Shown: positions 53,849 to 62,910 of the stretch, in pieces | Position numbering within the stretch: the first letter of the stretch is position 1 | Layout of the letters: each line of letters starts with the position of its first letter | Assembly (NCBI GenBank): GCA_012103475.1 | Contig: WLWS01000002.1 | Location: forward strand, 682,081-746,080 | Direction of reading: 5' to 3' | Source of the DNA: Gammaproteobacteria bacterium | GTDB taxonomy: Bacteria; Pseudomonadota; Gammaproteobacteria; Eutrophobiales; Eutrophobiaceae | Length of the DNA stretch: 64,000 nt | The notes under the pieces: generated by a model | Databases searched by the model: none | Told to the model about the DNA's origin: nothing | Seen by the model: only the letters and a program-made list of their open reading frames with translations | Translations under genes and position numbers: made by a program

Positions 53849-54187
53849 ATGCAAGGCACAAATAATTTTGATGATTTGCTCGGTAACTTAAGAGAAACCG
53901 AACCCTATATTGCCGATGAAGGATTTACTTCGGGCATTATCGCCCGCCTCCCCGAGGCCGAACAACTACCTGCCTGGTTGAGTAATCTGATACTACTTGT
54001 ATTCACTGCAATGGGCTCTGGTATCGCTGCATGGCAATTACCGGTCTCCAAAATGGTTTCTTTTACTACTTCATCAATTACTTCTTTACCTGCCTTCAGT
54101 TCAATTCCTATGATTGGTGTTGGCGCAACGATTACTTTTTTACTGAGCTATGTGATTATTTGGTTAGTTCATAGTGATGCTATTTAA
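53849..54187 (+). CDS. Putative anti-sigma factor, two-helix membrane protein
   Basis: 112 residues from ATG 53849, with AGGAG eight bases upstream; the track start would overlap the sigma gene. The first about 50 residues are acidic and soluble ('NFDDLLGNLRETEPYIADEGFTSGIIARLPEAE'), the rest has two hydrophobic helices. This size, order and position directly after an ECF gene are typical of membrane-bound anti-sigma factors that hold the sigma factor inactive. No zinc-finger (HxxxCxxC) is present. Family not identified by sequence. Confidence 0.65.
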   Translation: MQGTNNFDDLLGNLRETEPYIADEGFTSGIIARLPEAEQLPAWLSNLILLVFTAMGSGIAAWQLPVSKMVSFTTSSITSLPAFSSIPMIGVGATITFLLSYVIIWLVHSDAI

Positions 54188-54234
54188 ACATTTCAACAAA
54201 AGCTGACTATTGACGTCTTACAGGAGTGCTCTCA

Positions 54235-55581
54235 ATGAAAGTTCACAAGCTGTCAATTGTTTACACCTTGCTTGTGAATGCAATCACCTCGATATTTTGT
54301 TTCGTCGTCAGCACGAGTCTCCTGTCAGCAGAGTCTTCATTAGAAGATTATCAACAACGAATTAACATGATACAGAAAAGTATCGGTCCCTACAGTGAAG
54401 AGCTGATTCAACCTACTTTACAAATGGGTCTTATATTGCATGAAAACAATCAATTCTCTGATGCCAACGAGAGACTTGAATCTGCACTTTATTTACACCG
54501 GGTAAATTATGGTCTTCAGGATCTGCAACAATCTTCGATAGTCGATCTTCTTATCAGCAATAACCTGAATCGTCAGGACTGGAAGTCCGCTGATAATAAT
54601 TTTCATAAACTACATTGGCTGCATCGAAGAAATCTTGATTCAAATGATCCAGAATTACTTGCCGTACTGGACAGACTCATAGCCTGGCATCTGGTTGCCA
54701 CCAATTTAAAAACAGGCCAGCATCCGGGCAAACATTTCATGAAGTTGCTGGAACTAAATCAACGTGCACTTGAAATAGTTGATAATTATCCCGTGCAAGA
54801 CCAGCTGGAACTATCCAGAAGACTTTACAAACTGGCTTTAGTGCATTACTACATAGCAATCGCGGTCCAGCGTGGTGATTCAGTCGGTCGCTATCTGCTG
54901 GAAGAATTTGATCCTATTCAACTCAGCGACAGTTATGAGACGGCCAGTGAAAAAACGGCTTTAAAGATGTTCAGAAAAAGTCGCCAGCTGATTGTTCGAA
55001 TAGTAAGTCTTCATCAGGATATTGTGCCTGCCACTAAAGATAGCCGAGCAATTGCGCAGTTGTATCTGGCAGACTGGGATTTACTCTTTAATCGACACGC
55101 GAATGCAAATCGCGGTTATCAAAATTCTTATGACATTCTACTTGAGCGCGGTTATTCCAGTGATTTAATTAATTCTTTTTTCGACCAACCCATACTCTTG
55201 CCAAAGTCCGAGTTCATTCCCGATTTGATGACGAAATATGCGCTTCAATATGAAAAAAATGAAATCCCCGAGACTGGCACAATGGAATTCGTAGGCTGGT
55301 CCAAATCACTTCCCGGAGTCAAGTATCCTACGGCGGAGATTAATAATATTGTCTCGGCCAGTACAGAGCGTTTTGCAGATGTGTCTTTTGATGTCTTGAA
55401 AGATGGTCTAGCGAAAAACATTGTTATAGGCAAACACAAACGCAAAAGTGGCCTCCCCAGAAGGACTACTTACGAAGCCATCTGGTCAGCGCAATTCCGG
55501 CCTCGCTTAATTGAAGGCAGAGCAGTAGCTGTGTCTGGAGTCACAACCCGTTTTTATATGCCCAGTATCGAGAACAAATAA
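54235..55581 (+). CDS. Secreted helical-repeat protein with TonB-C-like domain
   Basis: 448 residues from ATG 54235 (CAGGAG upstream; the track start is a GTG three codons earlier). Signal peptide 'KLSIVYTLLVNAITSIFCFVVSTSLLSA' then a long helical, TPR-like region ('ELIQPTLQMGLILHENNQFSDANERLESALYLHRVNYG...'). The last about 90 residues ('ADVSFDVLKDGLAKNIVIGKHKRKSGLPRRTTYEAIWSAQFRPRLIEGRAVAVSGVTTRFYMP') match the beta-strand pattern of TonB C-terminal domains, seen in many envelope proteins without true TonB function (no Pro-rich linker or anchor here). Last gene downstream of the sigma/anti-sigma pair, 47 bases away. Confidence 0.75.
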   Translation: MKVHKLSIVYTLLVNAITSIFCFVVSTSLLSAESSLEDYQQRINMIQKSIGPYSEELIQPTLQMGLILHENNQFSDANERLESALYLHRVNYGLQDLQQSSIVDLLISNNLNRQDWKSADNNFHKLHWLHRRNLDSNDPELLAVLDRLIAWHLVATNLKTGQHPGKHFMKLLELNQRALEIVDNYPVQDQLELSRRLYKLALVHYYIAIAVQRGDSVGRYLLEEFDPIQLSDSYETASEKTALKMFRKSRQLIVRIVSLHQDIVPATKDSRAIAQLYLADWDLLFNRHANANRGYQNSYDILLERGYSSDLINSFFDQPILLPKSEFIPDLMTKYALQYEKNEIPETGTMEFVGWSKSLPGVKYPTAEINNIVSASTERFADVSFDVLKDGLAKNIVIGKHKRKSGLPRRTTYEAIWSAQFRPRLIEGRAVAVSGVTTRFYMPSIENK

Positions 55582-57231
55582 TTAGCGTAATAGCTGACTG
55601 ATATCTTCAATCATATCCCGGTAGTTTTTCCAACGACCACAGGAATTCTGATGCAGGCCTTCGCGAACCTGCCAGACACTGGCCGTTTTTACAGGATTAG
55701 CGCTTTCACTGAAATTCAGACAGGCTGGATCCCACTCCAGTTCTAGAAAATCCAGCAAGCCGGACAACAAAGGTTCAGGCTCGTTCACCAGATTTTCATA
55801 ATCTACAGTGAATATATTATCGGCAAAACATTCATGCCAGTGTTCCATCAGGACAAGATGTTGCTGATAATAGTGAGCGATATTTTCCATTCGTGTAGCG
55901 TAATGCAGGTTACCACCAAGCTGCTGGAAAAATACGGAAAGGCAATTATCGAGTGGATTACGTTTTGTATAGATGATTCTGGCTGATGGATAAAGCATTT
56001 TTATCAGACCAAGAAACAGAAAATTGTCAGGTTGCTTGTCCGTTATATTCCAGGCTTTGGGAAAAAGCGATTCAAGTAAAGACAAATATTGGTAACCAAC
56101 CGCGTGCAGTTCCTCCGCTGTCGATGTGGCTACTCTATCCGGATAGGGAGTAAAATTTTGCGTGACCAGCCATTGTAGAAAATCCAGTTCTCCTGCCGCA
56201 ATTATCGAATTGTGCGCGGACAAAATCTGTTCAATCAATGTAGAACCGGAACGAAACATACCGCAGATAAATATCGGCGAGACAGAAGGATCCCCGTCAG
56301 CATCTCTGATTCGGTTTTTCGAGAACACCTTTTTAAGATTATGAAATCCCGTTTCTACATCCGCAGTAACATAAGGAGGGTTGCGAGCACTACCGAGTTC
56401 ATTTCCTTTCGTATAGGCTTCAACTGCCCTGTCGTACTGAGCTAAATCATCATAAGATTTTCCCAATGCGAAAAAAATACTCTCTTTACCTATAGGATCG
56501 GCAGTGTCACGATTAGAAGCTGTTTCAAGCTTGTCGAGTAAATCCTTATCTTCTTCGCCAATTTTTTTCATATACGCCAGTCTTGAAAGTGACTCAAGAT
56601 GCTGGGAATCAAGCGTAAGAATTTTTTCATACAATCTGGCCGCTGTAGCTCTGTCACCCCGCTCTTCACTCAAGCCCGCCAAATTAAATAGCGCCGGAAT
56701 ATACTGCGGGTCAATCTGAAGAGCCTGTTCATACATACTGTGGGCTTTATCAGCCTGACGCATTTCAGAGTAAAGGACACCCAGGTTCGAGTAGACTTCT
56801 TCTGCTCCCCTAACTCCCAGTGTCAGTGATTTTTCATAAGCTTCTAGCGCATCGGAAAAACGTTTCCCGCGCTTGTATAAAAGAGCCAGGTTAAACCAGG
56901 CATCAGCATTACCAGCATGACGTCCGACAAAATCCTGATAGTAAGATATGGCGATACCCAGTTGACCGAAGCCAGTCAGCATCCCGGCCAGTCTATCCAG
57001 ATAGAAAAGACTGTCTGGCTTTTCTGCATGCAATTTTTTAAGTGTGTTCATCGCCTCCAGTGGGCGCTGGTTCTGCATATAGAATTCCAGCAATGCATTC
57101 AAGGATTGCTCCGGATCAGCACTCATCTCAACCAATGCAACAAGTTCACGTTCTGCTGCTTCAAAATTCCCATTTCTGAGTAGTTCAGCGGCCTTGTTAA
57201 TCTGGATCTGAAAATTATCGCCATTACTCAT
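55582..57231 (-). CDS. TPR-sulfotransferase
   Basis: 549 residues from ATG 57231 (the track start is a TTG). N-terminal tetratricopeptide repeats ('GNADAWFNLALLYKRGKRFSDALEAYEKSLTLG', 'PQYIPALFNLAGLSEERGDRATAARLYEKILTLD') hold a C-terminal P-loop sulfotransferase: PAPS loops 'FICGMFRSGSTLIEQILSAHNSI' and 'RIIYTKRNPLDNCLSVFFQQL', and a C-terminal 'ENLVNEPEPLLSGLLDFLELEWDPACLNF'. It transfers a sulfo group from PAPS; related TPR-fused enzymes include tyrosylprotein-type and glycan sulfotransferases. 23 bases downstream of the TPR-2OG oxygenase on the same strand, so both may modify the same target. Confidence 0.9.
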   Translation of the reverse strand: MSNGDNFQIQINKAAELLRNGNFEAAERELVALVEMSADPEQSLNALLEFYMQNQRPLEAMNTLKKLHAEKPDSLFYLDRLAGMLTGFGQLGIAISYYQDFVGRHAGNADAWFNLALLYKRGKRFSDALEAYEKSLTLGVRGAEEVYSNLGVLYSEMRQADKAHSMYEQALQIDPQYIPALFNLAGLSEERGDRATAARLYEKILTLDSQHLESLSRLAYMKKIGEEDKDLLDKLETASNRDTADPIGKESIFFALGKSYDDLAQYDRAVEAYTKGNELGSARNPPYVTADVETGFHNLKKVFSKNRIRDADGDPSVSPIFICGMFRSGSTLIEQILSAHNSIIAAGELDFLQWLVTQNFTPYPDRVATSTAEELHAVGYQYLSLLESLFPKAWNITDKQPDNFLFLGLIKMLYPSARIIYTKRNPLDNCLSVFFQQLGGNLHYATRMENIAHYYQQHLVLMEHWHECFADNIFTVDYENLVNEPEPLLSGLLDFLELEWDPACLNFSESANPVKTASVWQVREGLHQNSCGRWKNYRDMIEDISQLLR

Positions 57232-57254
57232 TGTCAAAAATATCTCATCTGTAC

Positions 57255-59093
57255 TTAGTCGTGAACAGGTACAACATCGAAGGCGACTGTTGTTCGAGGC
57301 TCATTTGATTCAAATGGCACAGTTCCATGCCACATATAAGATGGAAATAAGACCAGACGACCAGTCTGTGGTTGAATTTTATGTACAGCCAGACCACGCC
57401 AACCCAGATCAATATCCGGCTCTCCAAATTTGATGCCACCACCATGCTCATCCGATTCACTCACTTCAGTTGGTACGTGCACATAATACGCCGAGCTGAT
57501 CCAGCCCAGCGGATGTACATGCATAGTGTGATATCCGGGTGCATGCAAGCGAACTGACCAGGAAGCCGAATAGGAAAAGCGATCGCTCTTACGCATGAGT
57601 AAGGGATGCTGGCTATGGTCGGCGAGCTTACTGATATAATCCTGAACACAGGCACTTAACCCTGCCTTTAATTCCTGAATTTCAGGTTCTCTTCGATCCA
57701 GTAAATCACCATGAGTCTGAGTGCCTCCTCGCAAGGTTTGTTCAGGAGGATGACGCCTGCCAACATGCAATTTATCCAGCAACTGCATAAGGTTCCGGTT
57801 AAATTCAGCGGCATCAGAGTAGCGTTCCGAGATGGGTATGTCATAGACCTGAACAAGATTTTCATAATCGTTTATGAAAGCGTCTGCTTCATTCTCCAAC
57901 ATACGCCAGCATAAACCCAGATAGGCAATCGCCCGTTGATTAAAGGGCATGTCATCGGCCGCTTTCTGCGCGTACACAAGGGCTTTTTCCGGTTCTTCAC
58001 GGGCAAGTAAAGCACGAGCATAACTTATACCGTGATTCGGGTTTGTATCCGCGCAGCTGACTGCATTGGCGTGAGTTTGTAAAGCGCGTGTCCAATCCCC
58101 CTGTCCTTCAAAGGTGTAGGCCAGCAAACTTTTTAATTCACTGGATTCGGGTGCATGCACTAAAGCTGCGCTTAGCACCTCCTCCGCTTTTTCAAAACTT
58201 TCACCCTGATTCAGCGCCATCCCGTATGCCAGTGCCAGTGCCTGAGATTTCGGATTCGTCAATAGTGCCTGTTGGTAGGACTGTAAATACTCCTCTTCTC
58301 GTTCCAACTGGAAAAGCAGGCTATTCAGTGAACGGTGACTGGCGAGATCTTCAGGATCACGCGTAATTGCCTTCCGGTAATTCTCCAACGCATTGTCCAT
58401 ATCCAGCCTGTCCACCTGTACACTGGCTAGATTCTGGTAAATTTCCGCTCGATCAAGCCCCAGCGCCCGGGCTTTTTCGAAACACTCCATCGCTTCCAGC
58501 GATTTTCCCTGCATGCGTAAACACACACCCATATTATGATGCGCTTCGGCGTAATCAGGCCGGAATTCGATTGCTTTTCCAAGACACTGTATTGCCTGAT
58601 CAAGTTCATTCTCTGCCTTAAAAATGTTACTCAGTCCCAGGCAAGCCACAGCATCGTCCGGCTGAATTTTCAAACATTGTTTCAAAGCGTCCAATGCTGC
58701 CTGACTGTTCTCTATTTCTATATAAGTCAGACCCAGATTTCGCCAGGCTTCGGCGTAGGCAGGTTTAATTTTGACCGCCTGTAGATAACACTCAATCGCT
58801 TCATGGGAGCGCTCACATGCGGATAAGGCATTGGCAAGATTGTTGGCTACTTCAGCCTGCTCTGGAAATAGTTTTAGAGAACGAGACATTAACTCAATAG
58901 CAGGTTCGTATTCGCCTAGTTGCGAATGTAGCAGACCGGTTAATTGTAAAGCGGTGGGATGCTCACTCTCTTGTTCAAGAAATTGTTGATAAAGCGGCAT
59001 AGCCTTATCTGGTAAACCTGCCTGATGAGCATTTATTGCTTTCTGCAACAAGGCCGGTAATTGTGCCGGGGTAGAGGGCGACTTATTACTCAT
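57255..59093 (-). CDS. TPR protein with C-terminal 2OG-Fe(II) oxygenase domain
   Basis: 612 residues. About ten to eleven tetratricopeptide repeats (1-400; 'PAYAEAWRNLGLTYIEIENSQAALDALKQCLKIQPD' etc.) are followed by a putative 2OG-Fe(II) oxygenase of the type with 'GYHTMHVHPLGWISSAYYVHVP' (iron ligands His-x-His region), 'GGGIKFGEPDI' and the distal 'GRLVLFPSYMWHGTVPFESNEPRTTVAFDVV' with His and a 2OG-binding Arg. It resembles aspartyl/prolyl hydroxylases in arrangement, with TPRs that can hold a protein substrate. It begins the two-gene unit with the sulfotransferase, downstream of a strong terminator that closes the TonB receptor gene. Confidence 0.88.
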   Translation of the reverse strand: MSNKSPSTPAQLPALLQKAINAHQAGLPDKAMPLYQQFLEQESEHPTALQLTGLLHSQLGEYEPAIELMSRSLKLFPEQAEVANNLANALSACERSHEAIECYLQAVKIKPAYAEAWRNLGLTYIEIENSQAALDALKQCLKIQPDDAVACLGLSNIFKAENELDQAIQCLGKAIEFRPDYAEAHHNMGVCLRMQGKSLEAMECFEKARALGLDRAEIYQNLASVQVDRLDMDNALENYRKAITRDPEDLASHRSLNSLLFQLEREEEYLQSYQQALLTNPKSQALALAYGMALNQGESFEKAEEVLSAALVHAPESSELKSLLAYTFEGQGDWTRALQTHANAVSCADTNPNHGISYARALLAREEPEKALVYAQKAADDMPFNQRAIAYLGLCWRMLENEADAFINDYENLVQVYDIPISERYSDAAEFNRNLMQLLDKLHVGRRHPPEQTLRGGTQTHGDLLDRREPEIQELKAGLSACVQDYISKLADHSQHPLLMRKSDRFSYSASWSVRLHAPGYHTMHVHPLGWISSAYYVHVPTEVSESDEHGGGIKFGEPDIDLGWRGLAVHKIQPQTGRLVLFPSYMWHGTVPFESNEPRTTVAFDVVPVHD

Positions 59094-59156
59094 GCTAAAC
59101 AGTATACTCGCGTGCTTAAGTCATATAGATGAATTTAAAACGAACTGCGCAAATAA

Positions 59157-59182
59157 AAACGGCGGACCTGAGTCCGCCGTTT
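59157..59182 (-). terminator. Rho-independent terminator of the TonB receptor gene
   Basis: AAACGGCGGAC-ctga-GTCCGCCGTTT is an 11-base perfect stem with a four-base loop, followed on the minus strand by GTTTTTATTT. It lies 22 bases after the receptor stop. On the plus strand it is followed only by AT-rich sequence, so it mainly serves the minus strand. Confidence 0.9.
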
Positions 59183-59204
59183 ATATTACTCACTTTACTG
59201 CCGT

Positions 59205-62200
59205 TTAGAACTTCTGGGTCACCCCGAAGAACATATAGCGACCAAGTGTGTCCCAGGTACCCGGAACCGTATTACCATTACCGAAAGTAGAAACGTTATT
59301 GAAGAAACCATTAATAGGTGGATCATTATCCAATACGTTGCTGACGCCAATGTTAACTACAGTTTCGCCATACCCAATCCACTGCGGCGTATAGGCCATG
59401 GAAAGATCCAGATAGCTCTCATCACCAGCTGAACGAGGGTTGCCCTGAAAGTTATCCACACCTTTAATAAACCGCCATGAAGCGTTAAAGCTCAGATCCC
59501 ACGGAGTTGTCCAGGTGGAACTGAGTGTATGCTTCCATTCGGGACGTGGGCGCTGACAGGAACCGCCAAAAAAGCCTGCACATTCCTCGATAGCAGCGCC
59601 TGGTGCGAGTTGTTGCAACCATTTTTCAGTCCAGGTACCTCTCATGGAGAAGTCCAGACTGCCGTAATCACCAACTTCCATTGCGTAACTAGTAGCGATA
59701 TCGATACCAGAAGTTTCGAAGAAGCCAATGTTTACGTTAGTGGAGGTAACATTCGGAGCGGTCGCACTGCTACCAATCCAGAGGTTACCGTTGGCGGGTG
59801 AGCGATTAACCAGATTACAGAAAGCCGGATCACCAGTCAGACCACATTGGTTCACAATAAACTCAGGCTGAACATCATCAATAGCATTCTTAATGGTGAT
59901 GCTCCAGTAGTCGATACTCAACTGGAAGCCTGGAATCTGATCAGGCGTAAATACTGCCCCAACAGTAAAAGAGTTGGATTTTTCTGGATCCAGATTCGGA
60001 TTACCACCAAAAACGCCGTTGTACTGACCAGCCGGGCTCAGAGGAATGGTACCGTACTGAGCTGCGGTAACGCCTGAGTTGGCACACTGCGCTGCAGATT
60101 GTGCAGGAGTAGGTCCTGCACAAGGATCAACACCAGCCCAAAGACCCAGGTTCTGCGGCTCGAACAACTCACGGATATTGGCCACACGAGAAGCTCGTGA
60201 ATAACCACCGCGTAGTTTAAAGCCGGATACTGGTGTGTATTCACCCTGGAATTTGTAAGTATCGGTTTTCTTGCCAATACTGTAATCCGAGTAACGATAA
60301 CCAACGTCCAGTGTTAAAGACTCAATCCAGTCCTGATTCTGAGCGATTGGAATCTGCGCTTCGACAAAGAACTCAGTCACATCCAGTGCACCGTTTACAG
60401 CCGCCGTCGGACCACCCTGACCTGCACCATCACCCGATGTGTAACCGGCATCTGGTTTGTAGTCCATGCGTTCATCACGGAATTCGCCACCGAGTACTAT
60501 CTGCATGCCATCTTCAGCCATCGGACTGACGAAACCGTAGTTGGTCAAGTCGCCAGAGACAAAGCCGACATACTGATCCTGTTTCAGGCTACCCTGAGCA
60601 AAAAGGTCAATAAACAGATAGTTGATCTGGGCCTGTGTAACACCGCCTGTCTGAAATACGTTCCATGGAACACAGGTCGGGTCGCTGCCATCTACAACAG
60701 ATTGACAGGTAGGTGCTCCGCCGGGACCAGCTACGACGTTTAAGGCTCGAGTAACTCGAGTGGTAGAGAGGTCATTGTTATAGAGCTCACTAAGATCGGT
60801 ACGTGAAATATTAACGAAAGCGTCATAACTCCAGTCATCATTGATCTCGCCTTTGGCTCCGAACAGTAAACGATAAGAGGTATGTTGAATATCGTCATTA
60901 CGCGGACCACCTTCAACGTTACGACGACCGATGTATAAAGGTACGTTCGCAGTTGGGTCGCCAGCCGCTGCAGCAATCTGTGCCCCGGTACAACCAACTG
61001 CACCAGCCTGTTGCGCTGACAATAGTGGATTATTACAGTTCAGTGACGTGGTAACGAAGAAAGCACCAGAAGGCGCGATCTGAGCATTGGTCTTGTCATC
61101 CATAAACTGAAATTCAGCGTAGGCTTCAAAGTGCTCGTTGACTTCATAGTGACCAAACATGCCAGCGGTAAAACGCTCATCCGGACGTTGAAAATGGTTA
61201 GCCGGAGCATAATTATAGTAACTATAATCCCAGGGAACGAACTGGTTACCGGCGACCGTCAGGTAGCCAGTGTTAGATGTCGCCCCACCAAAGTCTGTGA
61301 ACAAACCAGTGGGAAGCGTCGCCGAACCAGCGCAGGAATGGGGTCCGTCAGCATCATCAATGGAACAGGCGCTGAAGTCTCTTTCAGATTGCGTTACCGG
61401 GTTAATCTGACGATAACCAAGATAAGCCGTGATGTTACCTTTGCCGTCAAACACCCATTGTAACGTTGACATCATGACCACCGCCATCCCAGACACTGCC
61501 TGGAGCCTGTTGGAAGCCACTGTTACCTATAGCTGTCTGAGCTTCGCTATTGCCCTGATTGTGGTGGTAACCGGAATATTGATAATCAACCTGCAGGCCT
61601 TCAAAGTCGCGCTTCATGACAAAGTTAACAACACCGGCCATAGCATCCGAACCATAGGTTGATGAAGCACCACCGGTCAGAACTTCGATTCGTTCGACCA
61701 GCGCACCGGGTACCTGGTTGATGTCAGGCGCTAACTGAAAAACGTCGCCAAAACCCATGCGATGTCCGTTGGTCAAGACCAGAGTACGATCGGATGTCAA
61801 TCCACGTAAATCGATGGTTGCGGTACCGACCGCGCCGTTAGCTTCATTAGCGGTGAATTCAGGTGTAATTGAAGGCAAATCGTTGAGCAGGTCTTCAACA
61901 CGCGTGATACCACGTGCGCTGAGTTCTTCTGCTTTAATCATCGAAACAGGACTTGAGCTGACTAGATTGGAATCAGTCGCGATTCGAGAACCGGTCACGA
62001 CAACTTCTTCAACGGTTTCATCTCCAGTTCCGAGTATGCCTTTTACTACGGCACCTGGAACTGAAAGCACACCCTTAACTACATTCCCTACACCTTCTGC
62101 AACACCCTCGACAACATTTTTGTCCTCTTCCTGTGCATAACCCACAGTTGGAGCAACAACAGTTGCTGCAATTGCTGCGGTCGACAACGCGCGATGCACT

Positions 62201-62229
62201 GCGACCGAAAGCGGTTTCAGTTCAAACAT
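59205..62229 (-). pseudogene. TonB-dependent outer-membrane receptor with a frameshift
   Basis: Two overlapping ORFs form one receptor of about 1008 codons. The first (from 62229) has a signal peptide, an unusual Gly/Val-rich stretch 'GVAEGVGNVVKGVLSVPGAVVKGILG', TonB box 'EEVVVTGSRI' and plug ('SPVSMIKAEELSARGITRVEDLLNDLPSI', 'TLVLTNGHRM', 'VERIEVLTGGASSTYGSDAMAGVVNFVMKRDF'). The frame breaks at about 61449-61453 after 'GHDVNVTMG'; the second ORF continues 'FDGKGNITAYLGYRQINP' and the barrel, ending 'GRYMFFGVTQKF' with terminal Phe. Barrel loops are Cys-containing and Asn/Gly rich, as in uncharacterised marine receptors for large or peptide substrates. The slip sits outside a long homopolymer. 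Confidence 0.88.
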
Positions 62230-62402
62230 AAAATTTCTCCCATACTTTTACTGCGTAAACTTCTAATTGTTGTGTTATAGAAACAATCCAGCGAATCTAC
62301 AACTTATGGCGCGAGTATAGGCCTACGACAGTGTGAGGTAAAGTACAAATTAGGTGTCAAAAAAGTTGTCGCCATAAAACAACAAAGTTCTCTATGGAGA
62401 TC

Positions 62403-62882
62403 TTATTTGAGCCGACTGACACCGACTCGACGGCCGGTTTTGAGGATTGTCATTTCATAGAAACCAAACAGGTTCTTTTTAATTTCAACTGCCGGGTTTT
62501 CCAGCGAAACTGCGTAGCGACTGGATAAACGCTGTTTCCAGATCTCTCCATTATCGAGTCTGAAGACGGTTTTTCCCGTCCAGCCACTGAAATGACCGAC
62601 AATGTGACGCTTAACGCCCTGATTCTGAAGTTTTTGAATCTTTTTATCTGACTTCACCATTTGCTGGGAGTCATGAGCTAGAAACTTCAAAAACCAGCGA
62701 TCCAGTAATTTCAGTTCGTCCGCACTTAAGTTATCCAGCCCCGTTTTTTCAAACTCTTCTGCTGTCATCATTTTTCTGAGCCCGTCCCAATTACCGGACT
62801 TAATCTTCTCAGCCATGGATGTCGCTGAGAAGGTCAAAAACAGCAAACTAAAAATAGGAATAGTTATTGATTTCAAACTCAT
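62403..62882 (-). CDS. Small exported protein between sulfotransferase and TonB receptor genes
   Basis: 159 residues, not recognised with certainty. Signal peptide 'MSLKSITIPIFSLLFLTFSATSMA', a helical middle ('LSADELKLLDRWFLKFLAHDSQQM') and a beta-rich end 'HIVGHFSGWTGKTVFRLDNGEIWKQRLSSRYAVSLENPAVEIKKNLFGFYEMTILKTGRRVGVSRLK', which reads like a small SH3-type barrel. Periplasmic by signal. It follows the sulfotransferase gene by 28 bases and precedes the receptor by about 170, so it belongs to this cluster. Confidence 0.7.
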   Translation of the reverse strand: MSLKSITIPIFSLLFLTFSATSMAEKIKSGNWDGLRKMMTAEEFEKTGLDNLSADELKLLDRWFLKFLAHDSQQMVKSDKKIQKLQNQGVKRHIVGHFSGWTGKTVFRLDNGEIWKQRLSSRYAVSLENPAVEIKKNLFGFYEMTILKTGRRVGVSRLK

Positions 62883-62910
62883 ACGCCTGCTCCAGAAAAA
62901 TTATCAAGGT

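Noticed and set aside
62304-62377. Inverted repeat TTATGGCG...CGCCATAA upstream of the TonB receptor
   Set aside because: Arms are only 8 bases and 58 bases apart; likely chance. It could be an operator pair, but nothing else supports that.
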